In this document: one piece after another, positions 1 to 8,417 of the stretch | How the letters are laid out: every line of letters begins with the position of its first letter | Numbering within the stretch: the first letter of the stretch is position 1 | DNA from: UKL13-2 sp031431435 | Lineage (GTDB): Bacteria > Pseudomonadota > Gammaproteobacteria > Burkholderiales > Usitatibacteraceae | Assembly (NCBI GenBank): GCA_031431435.1 | Contig: JANPDI010000230.1 | Location: 1 to 20,892 of the forward strand | Length of the DNA: 20,892 bases | Direction: 5' to 3' | Notes under the pieces: model-generated | What the model was told of the DNA's origin: nothing | Databases searched by the model: none | The model's input: only the letters and a program-made list of their open reading frames with translations | Position numbers and translations under genes: made by a program

Positions 1-222
1 ACGCAGCGCGGCGAGGTTCGGCCTCTCCTGTGGCGCAAGTACACCCTGCTGCCAGCCACGATCGTGCAGCGCCTTCATTTTGGCGAGACCCTGCAGCGCC
101 GCCAGTTTCGGATTGGCCACCACGCCTTGATTTTTTGCCGAGGCAATATTGCCGAACGACAGGCCACTGTAATTGTGGGTCGGGCCGACCAGACCGTCAA
201 AATTCCACTCTTGTGCACTCAT
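1..222 (-). CDS. astB: N-succinylarginine dihydrolase, N-terminal part (runs off the window)
   Basis: AstB hydrolyses N2-succinylarginine to N2-succinylornithine, CO2 and ammonia, the second step of the cytoplasmic arginine succinyltransferase pathway. Only the first 74 codons are in the window. They begin MSAQEWNFDGLVGPTHNYSG and continue with LSFGNIASAKNQG, the highly characteristic AstB N-terminus (FDGLVGPTHNYxGLSxGN). The start ATG (222-220) overlaps the astD stop TGA (221-219) as ATGA, which fixes the start and suggests translational coupling. In Pseudomonas the order is aruCFGDBE, so an astE/aruE gene would be expected just beyond the left edge; this is inference. The frame is open to the window edge, with no sign of damage. 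Confidence 0.95.
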   Translation of the reverse strand, partial: MSAQEWNFDGLVGPTHNYSGLSFGNIASAKNQGVVANPKLAALQGLAKMKALHDRGWQQGVLAPQERPNLAALR

Positions 223-1682
223 AGCGTCAACCCCGGTGGCAGCTTGGCGGGAAGCGTGATGGTCTCCGACTCAAGACTTGCCTGTGGGTAGGCACAATAG
301 TCGGCCGCGTAATAGGCGCTGGCACGATGATTGCCAGATGCACCAATACCACCAAACGGAGAGGCGCTTGACGCGCCGGTTAACGGTCGATTCCAATTAA
401 CAATGCCGGCGCGGATGTGTCGCTCAAAATGATTGTATTGGTCACGGCTTACCGATAGCAGCCCTGCCGCCAGCCCGTAACGGGATTGATTGGCGTGGGC
501 GATGGCGTCATCAAGGGTGCGATAACGGATCAATTGCAATAACGGGCCGAAGTTTTCCTCATCGGGAAGGTCACCGATGCCGGTCACATCGATCAGGCCT
601 GCCGACAACATCGCGGTACCCGTCTGAATCGTCTTCATTTCAAGCCGCACCACAGCACCGCGCGCGATCAATTGTTGTTGTGCGGCCAGCAGTTTTTGCG
701 CAGCATCCAATGAAATGACCGCCCCCATGAATGGCGGCGGATCCGCGTCAAAACTGCCCACACGCAAGCCGGTTGCCACCACAATCAAACGATTCAATAG
801 GGCATCACCGGCCTCGCCTTGCGCGACATACAGTCTGCGCGCACAGGTGCAGCGTTGCCCCGCCGAAATGTATGCCGATTGAACAATGTGATGGACGGTT
901 GCGTCGATATCGTTGATCTCACCGACAATCAACGGATTCACGCCGCCCATTTCCAGCGCCAATATCTTGCCGGGCTGGCCGGCAAAAGCGGCATGGATGG
1001 CTTGGCCGGTCGCCGAACTGCCGGTGAAAAACAGTCCGTCAATCTCGCGATGGTTGGCAAGCGCCATACCGGTTTCGCGTGCACCCTGCACCATGTTTAA
1101 CACGCCGTTTGGCAACCCGGCCTGCTGCCATATTTTGGCGGTCAATTCTGCGACCGCAGGCGAAAGTTCGGATGGTTTAAAGACAACCGTATTACCCGCA
1201 ATCAGCGCCGGCACAATATGGCCATTGGGCAAATGGCCCGGAAAATTGTATGGGCCGAATATCGCCACGACACCGTGGGGCCGATGCCGCAACACCACCT
1301 CTGCATCAGCCGTGGCAGACTTTTTCTCGCCGGTGCGTTCGTGATAAGCCTTGATCGAAATTTCAACCTTGGCAATCATGGTGGCAACCTCGGTCACCGC
1401 CTCCCACAATGGTTTGCCGGTCTCACGACCAATAATCCGCGCAATGTCAGCCTGCTGTTCACCGAGAATCACCGCAAACTGCCGGACAATTTTCAGGCGT
1501 GTCTCCAGCGACGCGAGTGACCAGTCGGCCAAGGCGGCACGCGCGGCAAGCAATGCACGATTCACATCCGCCGCGTCGGCGGCTTCTCCCTGCCAGACAA
1601 TTTCTTGTGTGACGGGATTGCGCGAACAAAACGTCGCGCCTCCGCCGTCAATCCAATTGCCACCGATAAAATGATGTGCCAT
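219..1682 (-). CDS. astD: N-succinylglutamate 5-semialdehyde dehydrogenase
   Basis: This NAD(P)-dependent aldehyde dehydrogenase oxidises N-succinylglutamate semialdehyde to N-succinylglutamate, the fourth AST step. The protein is 487 residues, the usual family length (about 490). ALDH landmarks are in order: FGPYNFPGH with the oxyanion Asn near 146, the cofactor-loop FFTGS near 218-222, the general-base Glu at about 244 in LALEMGG, and the catalytic Cys at about 278 in SAGQRCTCARR. The FGPYNFPGHLPNGHIVPAL stretch is typical of AstD rather than of other ALDHs. The ATG at 1682 gives the expected N-terminus; only a weak AAAG-like RBS precedes it. A 66-base gap separates it from aruG upstream, and it overlaps astB downstream by four bases. 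All key residues are present. Confidence 0.96.
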   Translation of the reverse strand: MAHHFIGGNWIDGGGATFCSRNPVTQEIVWQGEAADAADVNRALLAARAALADWSLASLETRLKIVRQFAVILGEQQADIARIIGRETGKPLWEAVTEVATMIAKVEISIKAYHERTGEKKSATADAEVVLRHRPHGVVAIFGPYNFPGHLPNGHIVPALIAGNTVVFKPSELSPAVAELTAKIWQQAGLPNGVLNMVQGARETGMALANHREIDGLFFTGSSATGQAIHAAFAGQPGKILALEMGGVNPLIVGEINDIDATVHHIVQSAYISAGQRCTCARRLYVAQGEAGDALLNRLIVVATGLRVGSFDADPPPFMGAVISLDAAQKLLAAQQQLIARGAVVRLEMKTIQTGTAMLSAGLIDVTGIGDLPDEENFGPLLQLIRYRTLDDAIAHANQSRYGLAAGLLSVSRDQYNHFERHIRAGIVNWNRPLTGASSASPFGGIGASGNHRASAYYAADYCAYPQASLESETITLPAKLPPGLTL

Positions 1683-1748
1683 ATGCGTCTTTAGAATAGG
1701 TTGCAGTTTGGTCCGGATGCCTCACCCGCAAACAACGGGTCGTTGTAA

Positions 1749-2798
1749 TCAATGCCGGTCGGCCGGTCGCAGCAAGACCGCCCGCACCTCATCACCAATC
1801 GACACGCCAAGTGCGGCGGCACTATCAGCGTCAATGGCGATGCCGTCCGGCGCCATTTTTGCGCGTGACAGGACAACGGCAAATTGATCGATGCGGGTGG
1901 AACAAATCAGCGTCGATGCGGTATCAGCGGGCGCCGGCACCGCATCAGGCGCAAGCAATCCCACCACCCGATAAATCACGCTCTTTTTGACCGCGTCGAT
2001 ATCGTCAAGATTACATTCAAGCGCCGGCCCGGCGTCAAATATATCAACGTGGCCCTCATATCGAAAACCCTCCTGCTCAAGCAGCCGTCGTGCCGGACGG
2101 GTCAGTTCGTGCGTTTCACCGATCACCGCCTGCGCTTCAGGCGACAGGAACGAACTGTAGAGCGGATGTTTTGGCATCAATTCGGCGACAAACGATTTTT
2201 TACCGATACCGGTCAGATAATCAGCTTCGGCAAAATCCATCGAGAAAAAATGTCTGCCGAGACTTTCCCAAAACGGGGAACGCCCATCGGCATCGGATAC
2301 CCCGCGCAGTTCGGCAATGACCTTCGTGGAAAAGTGTTGGCGGAACTGCGCCATAAACAACAGGCGCGACTTCGACAACAGCGCGCCGTTGCGACCGACC
2401 CGAAAATCAGGATGCAAAAATAACGAACACAGTTCACTTGCGCCGGTATGATCGTTGGACAAAAACAAGGTCGGTGTCTGGGTAAAAATGCCCAATTCAC
2501 GCGACGCGTTGACGACCGTGCCAACGCGGTAGGAATACCACGGCTCACGCAAACCGACCGCACCGGCGATGGCGCAAATGCCGACCAGCCGCCCGGTCGC
2601 AATATCTGTCATCACAAACACCCACTGCTGTTCCGCACGTGCCGCCTTGCCGGCAAAGGTGGTGATTGATGCGGTGACCCTCGCCTGCAGCAGCGTCTCG
2701 TTGTCCGGCAATGTTGTCAGGCCGACGCCGACACCGCTGCGAACCAACGCCAGCAACGGCGCGAGGTCGTCTTGTCGAATCGGGCGCACGATCACCAT
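1749..2798 (-). CDS. aruG: Arginine N-succinyltransferase, second (beta, AruG-type) subunit
   Basis: This is a subunit of arginine/ornithine N-succinyltransferase, which transfers succinyl from succinyl-CoA to the alpha-amino group of arginine (first AST step). It has 349 residues, close to the family length of about 340. AstA-family landmarks are the N-terminal VRPIRQDDL segment of the acyltransferase fold, SPFWESLGRHFFSMDF near 174-189, and HVDIFDAGPALE near 250-261. Its start ATG lies inside the end of aruF (7-base overlap), so the two subunits are probably translationally coupled. Two adjacent, divergent copies of the family are the arrangement of Pseudomonas AruF/AruG, in contrast to the single astA of E. 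coli. Assignment as AruG rather than AruF rests on gene order. Confidence 0.93.
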   Translation of the reverse strand: MVIVRPIRQDDLAPLLALVRSGVGVGLTTLPDNETLLQARVTASITTFAGKAARAEQQWVFVMTDIATGRLVGICAIAGAVGLREPWYSYRVGTVVNASRELGIFTQTPTLFLSNDHTGASELCSLFLHPDFRVGRNGALLSKSRLLFMAQFRQHFSTKVIAELRGVSDADGRSPFWESLGRHFFSMDFAEADYLTGIGKKSFVAELMPKHPLYSSFLSPEAQAVIGETHELTRPARRLLEQEGFRYEGHVDIFDAGPALECNLDDIDAVKKSVIYRVVGLLAPDAVPAPADTASTLICSTRIDQFAVVLSRAKMAPDGIAIDADSAAALGVSIGDEVRAVLLRPADRH

Positions 2799-3838
2799 GC
2801 CATCTCTCCGCCGGTTGGGGGCACCAGGTCAACGCTGCGCACCGTGTCACCGTCGCCCACACCCAGCAATTCTGCCGTTTCCGGCGAAACACCGATGCCC
2901 GTACCACCGATACGAATTCGCCCCAGCGTTGCGCGGAAATGTTCCGCCTTGGTGTTGGCAATGATTGCAACGCGCTCGGCACCATCGGCCGTCATTTGGC
3001 CATCCACGCGGCTGCGGTGCTGGTAGCGAACCGAACGCAATGTATCAACACGCGCCTCGACGGTGGGACCGCCGTCAAAAATATCAATATAGGTATCCGG
3101 CTCGAAGCCCTCGTCCATCAAAATCGAAAACGGCAACTCACCATCCGGATGCAGCTGGCCGATGGCGAGCTTGGCGTCGTCCGGCAACAGCGGCACGTAG
3201 ATCGGATACTGCGGCATCAATTCGGCAATAAAGGTTTTGCTGCGCCCGCCGGAGAGTTGTTCGGCCTGCGGATAATCCATGCCAAAGAAACGGCGGCCCA
3301 CGGCGTTCCAAAAAGGCGAATTGCCGTCCGCATCACAAACGCCGGGATTCTCCGCCGCGAGTTTTTCAGCAAACCGCTGACGATGCTCGGCAATAAACAG
3401 CAGCCGCGCGCGCGACAACAGCTGCGGCAAGTCCCCCTCGCTGAGTGCCGGGTCGATGTAGAACGATGTCAACAACGAATAGCCGGTCAAATCGTGACAC
3501 AAATGCAACGCATGAATCTTGTTGCTGACCTTGAGTTCTTGTGAGGCATGCACAATGATCTCGTTGCGATATGAATAAAAACGATCGTGGAAACCAGCCG
3601 ACGCGGCGATGCCACTGGTACCGACAATTTCGCCGGTCTTGGTGTTTTCCAGCACAAAAAAATACGTCTCTTCCCCGGGCACGTCAACTTCAACCGACAT
3701 CGCATAACACGAGTTGCTGATTTTTTCGAGCAGGCGATCGCGATTCGGCGGCAGCGATGTGATGCCAACCGCGCTTTTGGCCGCAATCGCTTCGATCTGG
3801 GGCAGATCAGCGGGCTGTGCTGTGCGCAAGATGTACAT
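2792..3838 (-). CDS. aruF: Arginine N-succinyltransferase, first (alpha, AruF-type) subunit
   Basis: This is the partner subunit of the arginine/ornithine N-succinyltransferase. From the ATG at 3838 the protein has 348 residues and begins MYILRTAQPADLPQIEAIA, the normal start for the family. The frame stays open another 62 codons upstream, but that part is arginine-rich, unlike the family, and overlaps the end of aruC, so I reject it. Landmarks parallel those of AruG: SPFWNAVGRRFFGMDY near 174-189 and YIDIFDGGPTVEA near 250-262. An AGG sits about 7 bases before the chosen ATG. It follows aruC after 28 bases and overlaps aruG, placing it in the aruCFGDB transcription unit. Confidence 0.94.
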   Translation of the reverse strand: MYILRTAQPADLPQIEAIAAKSAVGITSLPPNRDRLLEKISNSCYAMSVEVDVPGEETYFFVLENTKTGEIVGTSGIAASAGFHDRFYSYRNEIIVHASQELKVSNKIHALHLCHDLTGYSLLTSFYIDPALSEGDLPQLLSRARLLFIAEHRQRFAEKLAAENPGVCDADGNSPFWNAVGRRFFGMDYPQAEQLSGGRSKTFIAELMPQYPIYVPLLPDDAKLAIGQLHPDGELPFSILMDEGFEPDTYIDIFDGGPTVEARVDTLRSVRYQHRSRVDGQMTADGAERVAIIANTKAEHFRATLGRIRIGGTGIGVSPETAELLGVGDGDTVRSVDLVPPTGGEMAW

Positions 3839-3866
3839 GGGTGCCTGTCTATTCTCTCTATTTCGC

Positions 3867-5195
3867 TCAGGCCGCCTTGGCAACCGGTGGAGATGCCTTC
3901 GCCGTCGCACGCACAGCGGCGATGAACTTTTCAACGGCCATGCCAAAACGCTCGAGCCCAAGATGGATATCTTCCGGGGTAATGAGCAGTGACGGCGCCA
4001 GACGCATGACCGACGGGCCGGCAATCAACAACAACAGGCCTTCGACCTCGCTGGACTTCACCAACTCTTTGCCATGACCGGCAAACTCGGCCGCCAACTC
4101 ACAGCCGATCAACAAGCCGTCACCACGCACCTCTTTGAACACACCGTATTTTTGATTGAGTTCGGCCAGGCCGTCGAACATCAGCTGGTGGCGAACAGTC
4201 ACACCGGCAAGTGTCGCGGGGTCACCGACAATATCGAGCACCGCATCGGCCACCGCGCAGGCCAGCGGATTACCGCCGTAAGTGCTGCCGTGTGCGCCGA
4301 CGCCAAAACTTTTTGCCACCTTGTCAGTGGTCAACATGGCACCGATGGGAAAACCGCCGCCCAATCCCTTGGCCGTGGTCAGGATATCCGGCGTGACGCC
4401 GCACTTCATGTAGGCGTATAACGCACCGGTTCGGCCGGCGCCGGATTGCACTTCGTCAAAAATCAGCAGCGCGTTGTGTTGATCACAAAGTTCGCGCAAA
4501 CGCAGCAAAAATTCGCGTTTGGCCGGTGTCACACCGCCCTCGCCCTGAATCGGTTCGACAATCACGGCACAGGTCTTGTCGGAAATGGCGGCCTCGGCGG
4601 CGGCGATATCGTTGAATGGCAAATGCCGGATGCCCTGCGGCAGCGGGCCGAAGCCCTGGGTGTATTTTGGTTGGCCACCGACACTGACGGTGAATAGTGT
4701 GCGGCCGTGAAAACTGTTGTCAAACGCAATGATTTCGTATTTGTCGGTGGTGGTGGTGGAACAGTAACATCCGGCCTCACACTTTTCTTCGCGCCCGTGC
4801 GGAAAATGGTCGCTGGCAAATTTGCGCGCCAGTTTTAACGCCGCCTCATTGGCCTCGGCACCGGAGTTGCAAAAAAAGATGCGTTCGGCAAAGGTCTTTT
4901 CCACCAGATGTTGGGCAAGCCGGATGGCCGGTTCGTTGGTCAGAACATTGGCGACGTGCCAGAGTTTGTCGGCCTGCGCCTTCAGCGCGCCAACCACGTG
5001 CGGATGGGTATGGCCGACCGCCGACACGGCGATGCCGCCGGCAAAGTCGACATATTCCCGACCGGCCTGATCCCACACACGTGAGCCGTGACCGCGTACC
5101 GGGATAAATCCGGCCGGCGCGTAATTCGGCACCATGACCTCGTCAAATTGACTGCGGGTGACGGCGGGGTTGTTATTTGCGGATTCGTTATGCAT
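3867..5195 (-). CDS. aruC: Succinylornithine transaminase (PLP-dependent, AstC/AruC/ArgD family)
   Basis: This aminotransferase converts N2-succinylornithine plus 2-oxoglutarate to succinylglutamate semialdehyde plus glutamate (third AST step). Enzymes of this family usually also act on acetylornithine. Class-III aminotransferase landmarks: SGAEANEAALKLARK near 110-125, the NSFHGRT segment near 160, FDEVQSGAGRTG near 246-257, and the PLP lysine at about 276 in TTAKGLGGGFPIGA. The chosen ATG at 5195 has an AGAGAG RBS 7 bases upstream; a TTG 8 codons further out is less likely. Length is 442 residues against about 405 for E. coli AstC. Part of the excess is a Cys- and Thr-rich insertion near residues 134-150 (CEAGCYCSTTTT), and part is an Ala-rich C-terminal tail. 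Confidence 0.94.
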   Translation of the reverse strand: MHNESANNNPAVTRSQFDEVMVPNYAPAGFIPVRGHGSRVWDQAGREYVDFAGGIAVSAVGHTHPHVVGALKAQADKLWHVANVLTNEPAIRLAQHLVEKTFAERIFFCNSGAEANEAALKLARKFASDHFPHGREEKCEAGCYCSTTTTDKYEIIAFDNSFHGRTLFTVSVGGQPKYTQGFGPLPQGIRHLPFNDIAAAEAAISDKTCAVIVEPIQGEGGVTPAKREFLLRLRELCDQHNALLIFDEVQSGAGRTGALYAYMKCGVTPDILTTAKGLGGGFPIGAMLTTDKVAKSFGVGAHGSTYGGNPLACAVADAVLDIVGDPATLAGVTVRHQLMFDGLAELNQKYGVFKEVRGDGLLIGCELAAEFAGHGKELVKSSEVEGLLLLIAGPSVMRLAPSLLITPEDIHLGLERFGMAVEKFIAAVRATAKASPPVAKAA

Positions 5196-5219
5196 GATCA
5201 ATCTCTCTGTTAAAACCAA

Positions 5220-5323
5220 ATACCTGGTTCATTACCATTCAACCTTCACATTTTAAGGCTTATGCCGGCATCGTCATATCGCAAAAGCGACCAAGATTTG
5301 CAAAAGCAAAAACAATTGGGCGA
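5220..5323 (-). promoter_or_regulatory. argR-aruC spacer with repeats, possible operator
   Basis: This spacer precedes aruC and is the natural place for a separate aru promoter. It contains TCGC-AAAA-GCGA, a short perfect inverted repeat (5279-5290), and the direct repeat GCAAAAGC at 5281-5288 and 5300-5307. Read on the minus strand, one GGTCGC-N8-TA-N5 stretch starting at 5292 loosely resembles an ArgR half-site (TGTCGC-N8-AA-N5), but I see no properly spaced partner. A TAAAAT -10-like hexamer occurs near 5250 without a good -35. Calling it regulatory is inference from position and repeats. Confidence 0.3.
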
Positions 5324-6340
5324 TCAAACTCCATGTTCATTTTGTCCGGCCGCCTTGACGCCTGTGGCAGCCGCCGATATCGCCACCAGTCGCCGGCTGC
5401 GCTCGTCGCGCGGCGTCATGCCAAAGTGTCCGCGGTAGGCGCTCGAGAAATGCGGGCCTGACGAGAAACCGCACGACAGCCCAATCTGCAGGATCGACTG
5501 GCTGGTTTCACGCAACAATTGCCGTGCGCGGGTCAAACGCATTTCCAAATAGTAGCGGGACGGCAGGCTGTCGAGGTGCTGCTTGAACAAGCGCTCGAGC
5601 TGCCGCCGCGACACCCCGACCAGCCGGGCGATTTCCTCGGTCGGCAGCGGCTCTTCGAAATTGGCCTCCATCAGCGAGACGGCTTCAGTCAGTTTTGGCT
5701 GCCCACCGCCGATACGTGCCGACAGCGGCACCCGCTGGCGCTCGTCGGCGCTGCGCGCACGCTCAATACCGAGATGATCCATCACGTCGGCGGTCATGTC
5801 AGCGCCAATGTGCGACGTGACCAGCGCCAACAATAAATCCTGGGCAGCCTGCCCGCCCGCCGCCGTCAACCGTTTGCCGTCAATCTCAAAAATATGTGAC
5901 GACACCACCACATCCGGGAAGCGCTCGGCAAACAGTGCACTGTAGGGCCAATGAATCGTCGCGCGGCGACCATCAAGCAGCCCCGCCCGCGCGAGAATCC
6001 ATGCGCCGGTGCCAACACCGCCGAGTGTTACGCCGTGACCGTCGGCGAGTTTCAGTTTGGCGATCAACTCTTCATGGCCGCTTTCCGGCAGTGGCGCATC
6101 GCCCACCACAATGGCGATGTCGAGCGTGACAATGTCGTCGATCGACATATCGGGAAGCACGGCAATTTGTGTGGCACTCTTCAACGGCTGCCCGACGTTG
6201 CCGACGATGCTGACCCGGATCGGCGCGTCATTGGCGATATCGTTGACCGCTTCGATCACCCCGAGCGCGCTGCCGAGCGCGGCCAGCGAAAAACGCGGCA
6301 GCAGGATAAAGCCTATTTCACGGAAGGCGTCGCGGGGCAT
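5324..6340 (-). CDS. argR: AraC-family regulator with DJ-1/PfpI-like domain, ArgR type
   Basis: This is probably the arginine-responsive activator/repressor of the surrounding genes, corresponding to Pseudomonas ArgR (AraC family, unrelated to E. coli ArgR). From the ATG at 6340 it has 338 residues. Residues 8-180 form a class-I glutamine-amidotransferase-like sensor domain (IGFILLPRFSLAAL..., then GVGTGAWILARAGLLDGRRA near 108-126). Residues about 215-318 are the double helix-turn-helix (LPTEEIARLVGVSRRQLERLF and the second helix pair ending CGFSSGPHFSSAYRGHFG). At the nucleophile elbow a Gly stands where many relatives have Cys, so it is a sensor rather than an enzyme. An open TTG at 6376 would add 12 residues; I prefer the ATG. 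Position between the transporter and aruC matches Pseudomonas. Confidence 0.88.
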   Translation of the reverse strand: MPRDAFREIGFILLPRFSLAALGSALGVIEAVNDIANDAPIRVSIVGNVGQPLKSATQIAVLPDMSIDDIVTLDIAIVVGDAPLPESGHEELIAKLKLADGHGVTLGGVGTGAWILARAGLLDGRRATIHWPYSALFAERFPDVVVSSHIFEIDGKRLTAAGGQAAQDLLLALVTSHIGADMTADVMDHLGIERARSADERQRVPLSARIGGGQPKLTEAVSLMEANFEEPLPTEEIARLVGVSRRQLERLFKQHLDSLPSRYYLEMRLTRARQLLRETSQSILQIGLSCGFSSGPHFSSAYRGHFGMTPRDERSRRLVAISAAATGVKAAGQNEHGV

Positions 6341-6374
6341 GTTGGCGTGGGCTTGGCAGTGGTAGCGGCAAGCC

Positions 6375-6399
6375 AAACGACCGTGTTTTAAAGTCGTTT
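6375..6399. promoter_or_regulatory. Inverted repeat upstream of argR, possible operator
   Basis: AAACGAC-N11-GTCGTTT is a perfect 7-base inverted repeat with an 11-base spacer, about 35 bases upstream of the argR ATG. It sits in the 173-base gap between the transporter ATPase gene and argR, which is long compared with the other gaps in this locus. A weak minus-strand TTGAAA (6417-6412) is nearby, but its spacing to TTTAAA is 19 bases. Whether it is an autoregulatory operator is inference. Confidence 0.3.
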
Positions 6400-6513
6400 A
6401 TTGACGGGCACTTTCAAGCATTTTTGCCTGAAGAACCCCGCCAATGCTTGCGTTTACTGGTGGTGTTGCAGTTTATCCGCAGCGCACTGCGGGTGCCCCA
6501 TTTTACCGGCCAA

Positions 6514-7290
6514 TCACTTCAAGCTGCCAGACAAAAACTGCCGGAGGCGTTCACTTTGCGGCTGGCTCAACACCACCTTCGGATCACCCGTTTCCTCGAT
6601 GCAGCCCTGATGCAGGAACACCACGCGGTTCGACACTTCACGGGCAAAACCCATTTCGTGTGTCACCACAATCATGGTGCGCCCTTCGGCGGCAAGGTCA
6701 CGCATCACACGCAACACCTCGCCGACCAATTCCGGGTCGAGCGCCGAGGTCGGCTCATCAAACAGCATCACATCCGGCTCCATCGCCAGCGCGCGCGCAA
6801 TCGCCACGCGCTGCTGTTCGCCGCCGGACAGGTGTGCCGGATAAAAATCCTTGCGATGCCACACACCGACCCGGTTGAGGTATTGCTCGGCGCGCGCCAT
6901 CGCATCGGCGCGTGACAAGCCCAACACCTGCATTGGTGCCTCGATCACGTTTTCGGTGACCGTCATATGCGCCCACAGGTTGAAGTGCTGAAACACCATC
7001 GCCAGCCGCGCCCGAAATTTCTCCAGCGCGCGTGAGTCGGCCGCCATCAGCGTGCCATCCTTGGCACGCTTCAGCGCCAGCGTTTCCCCGTTGAGCTTGA
7101 TGGTGCCTTCATGCGGCTGCTCGAGCAGATTCATGCAGCGCAGCCAGGTGCTTTTGCCGGACCCAGACGAGCCGATGATGCTGATCACGTCACCCCGTTT
7201 AGCCGACAACGAAACGCCTTTCAGCACCTCGTGACTGCCGAAACGTTTAACGATATTCTCAACTTCGAGCATTTGCGCATCAGTATTCAT
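6514..7290 (-). CDS. aotP: Arginine/ornithine ABC transporter ATP-binding protein
   Basis: This is the ATPase of a polar amino-acid importer (HisP/ArtP/AotP family), acting on the cytoplasmic face of the two permeases. It has 258 residues, a full-length family member. Visible motifs are Walker A GSSGSGKST (40-48), Q-loop Gln near 101 in VFQHFNLW, ABC signature LSGGEQQR (154-161), Walker B VMLFDEP with catalytic Glu near 179, D-loop SALD, and the H-loop His near 211. Its ATG directly follows the TAG of the upstream deacylase-like gene with no spacer. The substrate call, arginine/ornithine, comes from gene order identical to Pseudomonas aotJQMOP-argR, not from the ATPase sequence alone. Confidence 0.93.
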   Translation of the reverse strand: MNTDAQMLEVENIVKRFGSHEVLKGVSLSAKRGDVISIIGSSGSGKSTWLRCMNLLEQPHEGTIKLNGETLALKRAKDGTLMAADSRALEKFRARLAMVFQHFNLWAHMTVTENVIEAPMQVLGLSRADAMARAEQYLNRVGVWHRKDFYPAHLSGGEQQRVAIARALAMEPDVMLFDEPTSALDPELVGEVLRVMRDLAAEGRTMIVVTHEMGFAREVSNRVVFLHQGCIEETGDPKVVLSQPQSERLRQFLSGSLK

Positions 7291-8406
7291 CTAGGCGCTC
7301 AGCAGGTTGCCGGTGCGAAATGCCACCTTGCCGGCGATTTTGCAAAGCCGCATACCGGCATGGGCAAAACGGCAGTTCTCGCGTGCATACATGATGCCCT
7401 CGGTGGTCGCCCTGAGCTGAATCGTTTCACCGGTCAGCGGATTGGTGACATCCGCCACCGCTTCACCCGCCTTGATGGTTTCACCCAGCTCGCGCAGGAA
7501 CGACACCACACCGGACACCGGCGTCTCGATCGCTTCGGAGCCTGCCAGCGGTGTGGCGGTTTCAATCAATGCCGGCATGACGGGTGCCGTACCCTCAATA
7601 AATTCAAGCGCCATCAGGTAATTGATGATGGCGGCCGTATCTTGTTTGGCGTGCCGATGGGTGACGTCGACATGCCCACGCAGCTCGACCGTCACCGACA
7701 CACAGCCATATGGAATCGGATGCGCCGGAAATTTTTCCTTGAGCAGCCACCAGGTTCGCGAGCAGGCCTCATCAAACGGAAATTCACCCGAGGTGGTTTC
7801 GAGCAGCGTGGCAACGGCACCCATGTATCGCGCCAACGGTTCGACCCGATCCCACAATGGGCTGCCGGTATAGAGATGCAACATCGCCTCCGAATCACAA
7901 TGCAAATCAAGCACGATGTCGGCGTCAGCGGCCAATGTGAACAACACCTGACGCAGGCTGGCCAATTCTGTTTTTGGCACCCGTGCATTAACCGCCTCAA
8001 TCATCGCCCGCCGGACCAACACCGCATTGTGTTGTTGATCGTCGCCCAACTTCCCGCTGACCATGGCGGCCACGGCGTCGACCACATCCGGATAGTGCCG
8101 GTTGAAATTTTCCGCCGACATTAATTCAAAGCGACCGATGTGTGAATGGTCCAACCATTGCGCCAATCCGATTGGATTGGCAACCGGCACCACCACCACC
8201 TCACATTTTAATTTTCCATCTTGCTCAAGTGTGGCCAGCACTTGTCGCAAATGGTGGGCAACCAACAGGCCGGGCGCCTCGTCGGCGTGCAACGCCGCCT
8301 GCACATAAACTTTGCGACCCGTGCCGGCCGAACCATAGTGAAAACTGGTGACTTCGCGTTTGGTACCAATCGCGGGGGATAACAGGGGATGATTTTTGAT
8401 TTGCAT
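7291..8406 (-). CDS. aotO: AotO-type succinylglutamate desuccinylase/aspartoacylase-family protein
   Basis: This is a zinc-dependent carboxypeptidase-fold protein of the AstE/aspartoacylase family, at the place of aotO in Pseudomonas, where it sits inside the transporter operon. From the ATG at 8406 it has 371 residues. The metal-site pattern is intact: HADE near 40-43, His near 169 in LDLHCDSEAMLH, and a candidate catalytic Glu near 241 in SVTVELRGH. The C-terminal 80 residues (PVSGVVSFLRELGETIKAGE...) look like a small beta-barrel/biotinyl-like domain common in this subfamily. A TTG at 8421 would overlap the aotM stop and add five residues. The substrate is unknown. It could act on succinylglutamate or another N-acyl amino acid, and because the window cuts off the place expected for astE, I cannot say whether it is redundant. 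Confidence 0.86.
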   Translation of the reverse strand: MQIKNHPLLSPAIGTKREVTSFHYGSAGTGRKVYVQAALHADEAPGLLVAHHLRQVLATLEQDGKLKCEVVVVPVANPIGLAQWLDHSHIGRFELMSAENFNRHYPDVVDAVAAMVSGKLGDDQQHNAVLVRRAMIEAVNARVPKTELASLRQVLFTLAADADIVLDLHCDSEAMLHLYTGSPLWDRVEPLARYMGAVATLLETTSGEFPFDEACSRTWWLLKEKFPAHPIPYGCVSVTVELRGHVDVTHRHAKQDTAAIINYLMALEFIEGTAPVMPALIETATPLAGSEAIETPVSGVVSFLRELGETIKAGEAVADVTNPLTGETIQLRATTEGIMYARENCRFAHAGMRLCKIAGKVAFRTGNLLSA

Positions 8407-8417
8407 AATTTCAGATA

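Noticed and set aside
2711..3544. Long plus-strand open frame of 277 codons opposite aruF/aruG
   Set aside because: It is antisense to two well-supported family genes, has no recognisable domain, and arises from the GC-rich codon pattern.
3839..4024. N-terminal extension of aruF by 62 residues
   Set aside because: It is arginine-rich, unlike the family, and overlaps the end of aruC; the family N-terminus begins at the ATG at 3838.
5281..5307. GCAAAAGC direct repeat as an ArgR operator for aruC
   Set aside because: The spacing is 19 rather than 21 bases and the units do not match TGTCGC-N8-AA-N5; kept only as a low-confidence regulatory stretch.
6478..6493. Hairpin CCGCAG-CGCA-CTGCGG after the transporter ATPase gene as a terminator
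   Set aside because: The stem is only 6 bases and no T-run follows on the minus strand, so readthrough into argR remains likely.
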